Part shown: positions 1 to 11,811 of the stretch, in pieces
Numbering within the stretch: the stretch's first letter is position 1
Layout: each line of letters opens with the position of its first letter
Source: Paramacrobiotus metropolitanus
Lineage: Eukaryota > Tardigrada > Eutardigrada > Parachela > Macrobiotidae
DNA length: 64,000 nt
Direction: 5' to 3'
Assembly (NCBI RefSeq): GCF_019649055.1
Contig: NW_026570253.1
Span: 1-64,000 of the forward strand
The notes under the pieces: generated by a model
Seen by the model: the letters and a program-made list of their open reading frames with translations, nothing else
What the model was told of the DNA's origin: nothing
The model's database searches: none
Position numbers and translations under genes: made by a program

Positions 1-3000
1 ATACGGTACTGCACTTGTAGACGGTGGGCTCGCAGACCCAGCGCGATCAACCGCTCGAACATGGAAGAGCTCAATCCGGCGGCGGCTACATCCTTCGACA
101 TCACCACCGGACCCAGTTGGCAATGGTCCCCCACCAACACCAACTGAAAGCACAAGAAATGTCAACCAATTTTTAGCGCAGTTATGACCACAAAAACCGT
201 ATTCCCGTTTATAACTCGAAACATGCACAAACCAATAGAAGCGTCTTATTAAGAAACCTTTTTAGCTGAAGCATCTTTTTTAGCTGAATCTGCATTTTGC
301 AAAAGCAATAGCGCTACGATACCATCCTTTCCAAAAACAAACAATCAAATCCAAATTAAAAGATTTTGCTCATACACACTTCCGATATAATAACTTGAAA
401 AAATCAAAATTACAGAAGAGGGTATAAAGGAGAAAGAGCGCTAAATATAAATTCCGGTACTCGTACAAAACAAAAGCGTACAGTACCTGTTTACAGCCCA
501 TCACAATGGGAATCAGGCATTCCGGCTCAATAGCCTGTGTGCTTTCATCGATCAGCACCACTTTGAATTTCATCCGGCCAATTCGTGGATCTCCAGCGCC
601 CTATAGCAAGAAACTCAGAACACTGAACAAGATTCACTGAAATAAATATACAACCAGTTAGCACTTACCACACACGTCGTACATACTACATCCGCTCCGT
701 TGAGCAGCTCTTGCTCGACCTGGACGCGCAGTGATCGATACCGTCGCTCATCCTTATCCGACAATTCTCCGGTCTCTCCCTTGAGCAGCTGCAATTTCTT
801 CAGTTCGGGATTCGTCAGCATCTGCAGATGAAGCGACAGGAACTGCACGGGCGATTCCACCACTTCGCGGCTCTTGGAGTAGACGCGCACCACTTTCAGA
901 CCGGTCTTGTGGATCTTTTCCGTTAGTTGGTCCACCGCAATATTACTGGGTGCGCAGACCAACACCTTGGCACGGGTGGCTTTTACCAGATGGTACACTA
1001 GTGTTGCTGAGGTGACAGTTTTACCTGTACCTGGCGGGCCCTGGACAAAACCAAAATTTGTACTTCATTTACAACACGTTTAAAATTTATACATGGAATT
1101 CTTCTGGATAGCTATCGTTAAAAATCAAAAATACAACTTCTAAAAGGCAAACTCCCAAACGGGAGAAGTATTTCAGCTAAGCAGCAAGAAATGCACAAAA
1201 CAAGCACGGCAAAACCAAATCAAACTGACTTGGATCAAGCTAATCTGCGAGCCGATGGCAATCCGCACTGCTGACACCTGGGAAGCATTCAGCTCCGGCA
1301 GATTAGGCGCAGTGATCCTCCGCGGCAGTGTTACCGGGCGATTACTATTCGTCTCCCTCATGGGATAGCCCAATAGTGTACTGTATATGTAATGACTCAT
1401 ACAAGTCGAATCAATGGCAAACGTCGTCAGGGCATTCTTCATCCGGTCAAAAGACGTGGATTTCCACACACACTCCACGCGGAAGCCGACCGTCATATCC
1501 AGGGGGATATTCTTTGTGCCCAACTTCAACTGCAGCGAAAACTCATCGCCCAGATTGTCGGCAATCTTCAGCACATTCCCGACGGCATCCCAACCGTGAT
1601 CCATGGAGCTGAGACGCAGTTCATCCCCTGGCATAATCTTGGCGTCACAGTCCACACGGGGCAGCACAAAGTAGGCAATCTGGCGTTTATTCAGACCGGT
1701 GTCCCAGCGGACAATCACGCTCTCGTACACCTGGGATTCCTTTAGCATGCGATCGGTGTCGGCTTCCTGTCGGATCAGCGGGAGGAAAATTCGCTGGTAG
1801 TGGTAGGCGTCTTCGTAGCGGATGACTATTTCCGGCAATTTCTACAAATGATTCTACCGATAATTTCGATGACAGATCGGAAAATCTCCCCAAAAAATCC
1901 GGATAATGCATGTTGAAATCAAACAATACCGCAACACTGCACTTGTAAAAGCTAGTAAGAATGTTTGTTTCAATATGAAGAAAGCTTCGCCAGTTGGCAG
2001 CCATTTCACTACCATTTCAAGCAGTAGTCGTAATATGAACCTTACCGCCTCCGGCAGCTGCTGCTCCAAATCGTCCACGGTGGCTTCCGGATTAGTCTTC
2101 CACATGTCCTCCAGCTTAAGCAGCTGCTGCGCGTTGATCTGCCGCTGTCGGATCATCTCCTGATCACTGGGTTGCTATAAATCAATCAGTCTACCGCTTA
2201 TCCACACCCGCATAAACAAACACGAATCCTTCTTACACGCAACATCCACTTGGCAAACTGCCGATTCTCAATCACCGCCTTCCACATGTTGGCGTCGCCC
2301 CACGTGCTGTCCTTCAAATTAGCCGCACTGGCGCACGGATTGCGGCACAACAGCACCACCAGGCTCTCCGATTTGGCGGGAATGAAGCCCAGCACTAGCG
2401 AGTTTTTGTTGCCGCAGTTGTAGCATTCCAGACAGGTGTCGCCCAGGGACCGTCTTTGTGCAATTGGATTTCAAAGTGTTTGGAACGCACCATGTGATGG
2501 ACGATGTGGCTACAAAAAAATCGGCTTTCATAATTTCTGGTTGCATCCAAAATTCAGTAAAGCTGCTACCACTTCGGATCATACGGAACCGTTATCATCA
2601 GAAAACGCAGGTACTCACTAATGCTGCAAACCACTCTCACCTTCCCTGGATCAGGCCGCGTCCATTGCAGAACCACTTTTTACATGTCATGCAGCAGGCC
2701 ACCGCACAGGGATCACTCAATCCGCAGTAACTGCCAAATTACAAAATAGTCGTCAGGTTGCTTGCAACTATGAATTTTCGATTTACGTACAAAAGCGTTC
2801 GTACTGACAACAAAATTCTCACAAAATGTAAATAATTAATGAACAAGAAAGACGTTAATCGCGCGCAAAACTGAAAATTTCTCCAGTAAATTATAATCTA
2901 TTTGGAGTCAATAAAGGGAAGAAATCGTCGGTCTGAAACCAATTATTGCTAACCTGCAAGCATGCTCCGCTTTGACAGATTTGAAGAAGTCCGTATCGTC

Positions 3001-3482
3001 GTCCTCCACCGTCAGCTCCATCATGCGCCGGGCCAGATCATGCTCCGTCGTGCCGTCGCTGGCCGTATCGTCAAAATCTGAACTTGTCACTGGTTTTCCA
3101 TTGGGCAACCCGTTAGCCATGGGAGACGCCGGTCCGAAGGTGTGTCCATTCAGACCTGAGTTCTAGAGAAAGTACACGATAAAACCAAGCGCGCGCGCAA
3201 TGCAAATCCAACAGAGGAATCACGTTTCCGAGTCACAAAACAACAAAACAAAAGGAGGTCGTTTTGGGGTATATCTCAGAGGCAACCACCAATAAGAACG
3301 TACAGACAAAACAGTAATACAAGCAAACAACTGAAACATCTGGAACAAGTGATTACCTTGAAACTGCCATAATAGCCATTCGCCAGCGGGGAACTGCGAT
3401 CACCGTCTGGCCCGAAATTGCGCATTCCGTTGCTTTTGCCCAAACCATCCATGGTTCCATGGGATCCTTTGCCTGCGCTCAT
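1..3482 (-). CDS. UPF1: UPF1 (RENT1) RNA helicase of nonsense-mediated decay, 3' end outside the window
   Basis: ATP-dependent 5'-3' RNA helicase central to nonsense-mediated mRNA decay in the cytoplasm. Exons read on the minus strand: 3357-3482, 2954-3162, 2641-2730, 2237-2509, 2046-2174, 1230-1841, 669-1040, 487-600, 1-143 (continues off the left edge). All junctions are GT-AG and phases match, except for one base missing in exon 4. In order the protein shows a disordered N-terminus, the Cys/His-rich UPF2-binding domain (ACSYCG, then paired cysteines in exons 3-4), the 1B/stalk region, the Walker A motif GPPGTGKT at the start of exon 7, [11 protein letters not shown] (motif Ia), the DEST-type motif II (LIDESTQA) in exon 8, and [11 protein letters not shown] in exon 9. 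The start ATG at 3480-3482 opens a 42-codon exon; an in-frame ATG four codons upstream is also possible. The frame breaks at 2446-2448 (see findings). Family identity is very strong. Confidence 0.95.
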
Positions 3483-6136
3483 TTTTCTATACAAAATTCA
3501 AAAACATCACAAAATTTCGTCGTAATGCTGCTGTTCGCTGACTCAGGATCATTTTTAAAAAAGAAAATTACAAACTTCAGTTAAATCCTCTCAACTGGCA
3601 AAACTAAAAAACAGCTTTTTCAACAATCAAAAGAATTCGAAAATCGATCATTTTTATGTCGTTCGTCAGCCAGCTCTAACATCAGTTAAAACAACCGCCG
3701 AAGAGCTTCCCAAAACCCAACAAAAACATTAGTACGTAATAGTAATGCTGTAATAAAGAAATTTCGCCAATTCACCGTAGCATTTTCGGAAAAAGACAGT
3801 CGAGCTAAAACCTCGTAGCCGACGAACCAAGTCTGAAACGATACGAAATGGAGGTGGCTAGGAGGCGTTAAAATGGAAGCCATCCCCGTTCGGCTAGGCA
3901 AAACGCAAATCGCTGGCAATGGGACGAACGTAAGTTGCTCAGTAACAGGCAAATTAAAAAGTGTTTTAATATTTTGTAATTATTAAAAATAAATATAATA
4001 ACTCAATTTTAATGATCCCGGTTTCTAAAACAACTCAAGTACTTAAGTTTAAAACTTTAAAACAACTAAATTCCAATAATAACATTACAACATAAATAGA
4101 AATAAACAATTTTTGATGAGAAGCAACAAAAATAATAGACAACTAGTCAACAGGCCTTTTCAGTTATTACAGCCGATAATCGCTTGACATACAGAGTAAA
4201 CCCCCAAGAAAGTTTAGCAAATCTTTCTGCCTAAAAATTTTGAAATTCTTACAATTAGACATCAGCTGCTTGCCAAAAACTTCGGTTTCTCGGCAAAATA
4301 GTCACCAAAACATAAGTTACACAACTTAAAGCAGTAACTAAATAACAAAACCACATATTTTCGTTTGTTACTAATCTTCAAAATACAAAATAAAACTGAA
4401 TCAACCAAGCAGCGCAATGTGCGCACGGATTTCGGGAGCGCGTTTTTAACCTGATTCCTAACAATACGTTCTCATGTTCCATCACAGGTTCACTGCACAA
4501 CCGGCTTACCCTGTTGATAATCCTTTCCCACACTATTAATCCACGGGCAGGTGCCAACCACGCAGACGCGCTTCGCTCCCCTTCCCGGACCCTAGATTAG
4601 GGATCCCCGTCGCAGATGGATAAAGTTCGCCCTCACAACAAAATCCCAGTTTGTGATATCGCATGAGTATGACACAAAATTATAAACCAACAAAAATCTA
4701 TTATATAAAGACGATTTTTTAACGTTTTAAAAAGTGGACGATGATGCAGAAAACAGTACTGTAATAAATTCAATGAATTCTAATAATTCCTGGTCCAGAC
4801 GCATTATGTGTGGGTCGTGCTGGTTTGTGCTGAATGCTGATCAGCAACTCTGGCCCGCAGGTAACGTGATTCCTCTGACTCATCGGCTTTTTGTTGTGTA
4901 TACATCACCCGCCCACTGCATTCACTCGCAGCATTTCTACTGGTTAGCGTCACTTTTCGACACAAATTACAAAACGAGTACTGTACTCGTACCGATGCTG
5001 TGTACGTGTAAATCCGAATATTAGTAACTTTATGAAACCAAAAGTAACAGTAAGTAAACAGTAAGATTTTTGAAAAAAATAGTAACAGTGAAATAAGACC
5101 ACAGAACGGAGTAGTAAAAAGTAAGTAGGGCGTCTAAAACTCTAACCCCTCACTGCTTGCAACGTCCATCAAGTTTTTGCCGTTTCTGTTTGCAACATGT
5201 TTGCGTTCATGAACATTATTAAATTTAATAATTCCTTTCAAAGTAAGCAGTAGTAAATTGTGTGGTGGCTTACGAGTAAGAGGACGTTATTGTTTTGACG
5301 AATTGTTTTGCCGAACACTGATTGCACTTTTATGGCTTGGATATATTGATTAGCAGAGCGAAGAGAGGACGAAATTCAAGGAATTTGCACGTACAAGTAC
5401 ATGAGGCATTCATTGCGAATGAAAGAAATATTTCGTATAAAAACCAAAAAAATGGATTTTGAAGGCAACTCCCATGTTGTTGTTTCATATATATATACAG
5501 CGCAGTCCTTATAAGGATCTCCTATAGCTACGTGCTTAGTTGCAAACCTCGCACTATAGCAATGTCCTAATTAATCGTAAGTATTACGCAGACTGAACAG
5601 CAGATATCGCATTCGTACTATAGCTACTGTACTCGTACACAAGCTGCAATTCTAAACTCAAAGGTCACCCCAAAGACCACAGTCATCGCGTCATACTATT
5701 CGTTTTTTTATCGTGATAACGACGTGATTGATCGACAGTCAGTACCTCGTCTTAGGTCATTTGATCGGAGACGGTTCTGGGTGAGCCCTATGGTTCGATT
5801 TGTGAACGATAAAGTGAGTTGGAACCGCTGCACCATATCTGTACATATCAGTTTTTGCGTCAGTTCCAATTTACGTTAAAGGAAGCAGCTGCCCCAAAAA
5901 TAGCAATTTTTTGCCTGGGGCTTCGAAGTAACACAATCATGGAAAATTTTACTAGTGGAAGTAATGAGTAATGGGTATGTAAAACGTCTAAAAGTGGTAA
6001 TACCGCGTAACATAGTACAGACGTCGCTAGAACTGGTGGAAGTCCGTAAATTGACAATTTCTGTCTGCATGTAGCCGTTTCCAAGTCCAGTATGCAATAC
6101 ATAACACTTCATGCTTTAACACTTTCACTGTCATGT
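3483..6136. other. intergenic, no gene recognised
   Basis: AT-rich spacer between the 5' end of the UPF1 gene and the 3' end of the guanylate cyclase gene. It should hold the UPF1 promoter and the 3' UTR of the cyclase. The short open frames in it show no splice-compatible structure or family motif. I see no repeat of note. Confidence 0.5.
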
Positions 6137-9100
6137 TTAATCGTCCAAAGCCTTGCGCAGCCAGTAAGTATACATTAGACCTTTACCCTATGACAAAAAT
6201 CGTCATTCAAAAACATTCGAGCATTCGTTATAAATCTTACGAGTAATATTACACAGAAATCCTGTTACTCCTCTGAATTCCAGATTTACCTTAATAGTAA
6301 TTCCACCTCGCGCTATAAGAAGAAACTCTTGTCCTTCGTTGACCAACTGACTGGTGGCTTCGCTCAGGTGTATTCTTCCTTCTGCAAAACCACCAAGGTG
6401 TCATTGCCAAACAACATCTGATTCTAACCAATCAGAAAACATCTATATGTTCTACCTTCTCCATGACTTTCCATGCGGCTGCAGGTGTTAATGGTGTCTC
6501 CAAACCTGTACGACACGGATTTATGGCGCTGCAGGAATGTCGCATACAGACCGTACGGTAAAACATGTCCACTACTGGCTAAAAATGTCCTGCTCGGCGA
6601 ACTCAGAAGCGACAAAGCTTTCGCAATAACCAAGTTTAAATTTGCAATTATACTGGCCTACTCACAGACAGTATCTTGGCATCTTCTTCCCGATGACCCC
6701 GGCCACAATCGGCCCTGTATGAATGCCGATACGGCTCTGTAATTGTCGCCGCGAATCTGCTGGATTCGTAACCAACTGCGCCGTCTGTATGAACCGCAAG
6801 GCTAAACTGCAGATTATACCGGCGTGCAGCGCGCCGTTGCGAATTGGAAGGCCGCTGGCAATCTGCGCACCAAAGTACAGTACATCTTGCTAAACTGCGC
6901 GCATGACTATTAACTATAACGGCATTTTACAATGTAACAGTCGTTGATGGTCTCCACTTTGTACACATCGTAATGGGTCATCACTTCGTCAAAGCGGGAG
7001 TGAATAGTGTTCAGCAGCTCAATGGTCTCCCATGGAGTGCACCGCATCACGATGTGACTGAAAGCGGGAAGATCGCTGAACAGCAACGTGACCTGGTCGA
7101 AATGCTCGGGTTGGACGGATACCTTGTTCCGCAGGCGTTTAACAATTGATCTAGAAGGACGTACAATTACTCATTATGATCGTGAAAAACAGCACCGTAA
7201 ACCGGGCGATTATCAAGCATTGCACGGGCATAAGTTCTTGTAAAAGGGCATCAGCTTTCTCCCTTTCAACGACTAGCTTGGCGTTTCGCTCTTCCACAAG
7301 CTCTTCTAACCTCTGCGCATGCATTTCCAAATGTCTCACAATCTGCAGCATATACGGTTTGGCTCTGGTGATGACCTTCTTCATGGCTTCGCCAAAGGTC
7401 TTTATTGTGGGATAATCATAGGTAGTTGGATTCGATAGGCACACATTCAGTAAGTGTCTAATTGGATCGCTAACCAGTTCGTCGGTTATTTGGAAATTCC
7501 CTTTCTCTTTGATCTTGTCCAGTACACCTATAGGCACAGACTAAAGCGTTGATCACATTTTATTTAGCCGAAACGAAGGCAACCTTGAACAGTTTCTTGG
7601 GAAAGGTTGGCAATGTCAAGTGGAAGTTTATTCGAAAGGATCTCGTAGAAGATCATGGCCATTGCAAACATATCGATTTCTTTCACATTTTTGTAGTGCT
7701 TGATCAGATGCAAACTATTGGAGCGCACCATATCGTGCACATCTACCGGCTTCCATAAGCAGAACAGCGCCTCTATTTCCGGTTCCTCATTCGGCACATG
7801 AAGAACTTCGTAGAACCTAGTGAACCCAGTTTGGGCAATTTTCAGGGAAAATCGGTGATCGACCAGACAAAAGAAACTAGTCAAATTTCCATGGAATTCG
7901 ACACTCTTCTGAATGTACTCCAAACCCTGCAACCAGAGAGACAAAATTAATGTTAACCGGAAGGTTTTCTGCACGACAGTACTACCAAGGAACATTACAT
8001 GAAAAAGATCCCAGCATAAAGAAAACCGTAGCTTTTCGTCCATCTTTTGCTGACCAAAACTGAGCAGCTGTCGCAATGTTCCTTTGGATGTGCACTCACT
8101 GATCACAGTGACAAAGGTGCTGGTCTGCGACAGTCCCACGAAATCGGCGACATTCTCATGCCTCAGCTGATTCAACTGCACATACAATCACCGGTGATTT
8201 AATTAATTGTATGAATACTAATATTTTTGGCATCTAACAAAACAGCGATATATCATAGCTAGTGCGATGATAAACTGCCGCTCGAGGCAAAATTCAAAGT
8301 GCACGTTTAATTGGATTTACGGCCATTTTTTTACTGGAATTTTCAATTTTCTAAAGTCAAGCAGTTTGACATGGTAGGGTTTTGAGTCTTTTGACTGTGG
8401 TTCGCAACCACCGCTAATTACAATTATTACATACTGGCAGGCTGTATATATATAATATGCTGTACGTACATACGTTGTACACATGGCGCCTTAGTTTGTG
8501 ATTGGTGTCCAACGGTGTTGTCATCGCCGTAAATAATTTTTTTAGCGTACACTGGTTGGTAGCGATACTGCATTCGGACACCCACAATCTCTTCGTCGAG
8601 AGCGGTGTATCCAGCGGGAGTTTGAGCTGACAGTTTTTGGATTGGACTGGTCAGACCGTTGGCGTCGATCAGCCACCACAAACTGGAAAGGTCACTCTGC
8701 CGCTTAACGAATCTACAAATAGTACTTAAGTACCTTCTGCTCCATAGAATTAACCTACGAAAACGTCTTGCAAAACACCTTATTGCTGCAGCCAGGACCA
8801 CTGCAGTCATCGTTAAAGCGGCGACGGATGCAACGCTGCCAATGATAATGGCTGACCCTACGATCCCATATGCGCATGGAGTGTACTAGCTGCAGATTTC
8901 CAAGTTTCAAGATTTAACCTGTAGGAGTGTCGCAAGTGTTGTTGGCAAAACCGCAAGGTGGTTCATCGGGAGGCGGGTCGCGCCGATTCAACCAGTACCA
9001 CAATTCCGGATTGATATGGCCGAAGCTTTGATTAACGGGGTCGTATATCATGGCAGTCTGAAAAGTGTGTCGTATCAGGTATGCGTCGAAGTATAATTCC

Positions 9101-11811
9101 GTGCCCCTATTTCGGGTTTTGCTGTTGTAGTTCGACATTTTACTACGGGAACGCTGCTGCATTATCTGCGACGAGCGAGGAATAGTACCGATTTGAGCAT
9201 GGTGAGATGCTCTGTATTTGCTGTACTCACAGAAAACGTTTCTTTGACTTGGTCCAGGCGCAGCACCACAATGTAATTAACCATTGCCCCGTTATGGTCC
9301 GTGGAAAAATTGCGAGCGGCAAAGTTAAATGTGCGGTTAAATGTTTTCCGGATGAATTTCGACTTGGACATGCTAAGAACGCTGGGATAGGTTTCGTCGA
9401 AAATCTACACCGCGTACGAATATGAAATTACGTACAATTACGCAGCCAGCAATACATGTTGAATTCATTTCATATTAAAACAAACCTGCGCAAACATCAT
9501 CGTTGACTCGTATATGCAGATTTGCAGCTCGTTTCTCTGTGGAAAAGGTAATCAAAGCAAAGGTCACACTGGTTAACATATTTCGCTGATTGTGCATACC
9601 TCGTCACCCGGCACAGTCAGCATTCCAAACAGCTTCGCTTTCATGTCGCTAATCTCGTCTGTTAAATTGCCAACGTCGTCCCAGTCTGGATTGACCCCGG
9701 TGAGAATAATCAGGTTCTGGTACGTTTGGAAGAGTCGCTAAAAAGGTAGAGCCACAGCATTGACTATTACACTAATATTCGCATAGATACTGATAGCCAA
9801 CCAATGACGCGTAATACTCCTGTAAAAGCATTAGCAGATACTACGGCGCGTACCAGGCTTTGGTTGTCGCGATCGCTTTCATTCGGTAACTCTGCCTCTT
9901 CCATCGCTGACAACTTCCACGTGATGGGAGTGATGCCGGGCCTTGTGGTGGGCTGCAGAGTGATGAACACCTGCAACATCGTTATCGTCATTTTTCAACA
10001 GCAATGCGCTGTTAGCGAAATTCCGTAGGTGGAAGTAAAAAGTTTGGATCGTGTGGAACCTGAGTGAGATACGTGCGTGTCGCTCGCTATCTTTTTCATA
10101 TTGCGTTTACAGTACGTTACAATCCACGTTAATATGTGCTTGATACTATGTACAACACAGCGCGCGCGAAAGTAAATTATTGCTGTTTGAGGAATATTCA
10201 TACGAGGGGATTCGCAATGTACAGTTTGAACCGAAGAAAACGTTTTGAATAAAATGTTTTGAAACGTCTGCTCTCGCATTTACAAAGAATCATCAGATCT
10301 TACGAAACGAGAAGGCAACAGGCAACTCAAACTAGCACTACGTCGTGACTTATTACAAACATCACTCACGTAATCACCCGAGGTCAGTCTCAAATCGTCG
10401 GCAACAATCTGAAATGCAAAGCTACTAATGCACCTGTTCTTGGCATTAATTTTATTGCTGTGGCTTTCCTTCGTCGTAAACATATATTTTAACGTACCAG
10501 AAACTTTCGCAAGAATTCTGGAAGCGTCAGGATTATAAATACTACAATTCAGAAAGAATTTTTTAAACAAACATGTACCCTGAAAATCCATCACATGTGG
10601 CAATTCAATCTGATTTGGTAACTTACTGCGACAGTGGTCTTTGTATTGTATGAGATAATCTCGAAAATTTTGATGACGGGCGGTGTCGATTCGCCTAAAG
10701 TACCAGGTGTATCCCTCGTTGGCCAGCAGTCGCTGCGTGTCCGGGCACTGTATGACGTAGAAATTGGAAAGGCCGGGAAGGTGCGAAAGGTCATCACAGA
10801 TTAAGGTCACGGTGCGCCAGCTGTAGCGCTGGAAGAGCCGATGCAGGGCGGTGACCACATCCGAACCCGCCATGGAGGCAATAGCGGACGTAGTGCTGTA
10901 ACGCCGCTTATTTACTAAGCGCGTGTCACCGGCAACGCTGTCAAGCACAAAGGCCATGCAAATAGGTTGCGGTATGCGCAATTGGTCAGTAGTTCTCGGT
11001 ACCTTGTAAACAGTGGAAGATCCCATTCTGAAAAATCACAATACATAACGTGGAAAACCGATGGACAGGTTAGCTGGTGTATTTTTTTAATTGGGCTTTA
11101 CGTGGGCAGATATTGAATTACTTGTATGTACCTCGGGCAAGATCACCAAGCGGCATACTTTGAGTTGAGCAATCTGCGGTAAAACAAAAAAACCATTTAG
11201 GAAATGCTAAATCAGATCTGCATTTTGTGAAGGACCGTATGGTGAACTTGATTGCGAAAAGGTTTCTGACTAATGCGCGCAGTTCTTGATGAAAATTAGT
11301 ATGTAATAATAGGTTCCATTTTGAAATAGGCCCATTTTATTGCACAGAAGGAATCACTGTACCCGCGTGAGCTAAAACAGGAAAGTTTGTGCGGTTTCTT
11401 GTAGCGAAAATTTCGGGCTGGCGATCGTAATACTGGTCAGTAATGAATTCTGCAACATGCAAACACAGCATAATAGCAATGAATATCGGAATGTTTAATT
11501 TTGTAGCCCGTCTTGATACCGGTAATATGATCGCCGCCATCCCCACAAAGGTCATATCCCGGAAGATACAGCGGCACATATCGCATGCCGGCCAACGAAC
11601 GCGGATAGAGTTGTTGAATGTGTTGAACGGCGACGGCGAACACCGGCAGTGCCTGATAGTATCCGTACAGCGGATTGGCGCCCACGTGTACCGTAACGAG
11701 AGTGATGTTCAAAGGGCACACCGGCCACACTGACAGCGTCCACAGGAGCCAGATGAATGCATCTTGTGGCCGACACCGGAGACGCCGCATCCTCCGTGTT
11801 AGCTCATCCAC
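6137..11811 (-). CDS. receptor-type (membrane) guanylate cyclase, natriuretic-peptide-receptor-like
   Basis: Makes cGMP from GTP at the plasma membrane in response to an extracellular ligand. Exons: 11520-11811, 11363-11449, 11132-11173, 11003-11027, 10627-10937, 10498-10541, 10370-10408, 9818-9970, 9600-9737, 9486-9536, 9231-9404, 8919-9057, about 8755-8889, 8481-8712, 7999-8175, 7584-7926, 7226-7527, 6931-7150, 6666-6862, 6456-6505, 6290-6381, 6137-6187. Order: N-terminal hydrophobic segment, ANF-receptor ligand domain (LAREWDLPLFT, TSGDYVFI), PPPDEPPCGF before the membrane helix (about 8775-8870), degenerate kinase homology domain lacking HRD (FHGNLTS), coiled linker, cyclase domain. FSD, KVETINDCY, RYCLF and NTCSRMES keep the metal-binding aspartates, guanine-selecting Glu/Cys and catalytic Asn/Arg, so it is probably active. 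The frame fails at two junctions (7226-7228 and 8865-8918); elsewhere phases agree. The 25-base exon 4 is supported by phase and motif. Confidence 0.9.

Noticed and set aside
5761-5800. GGTTCGATTT block resembling a tRNA T-loop
   Set aside because: No matching acceptor, D-arm or anticodon arm could be folded around it.
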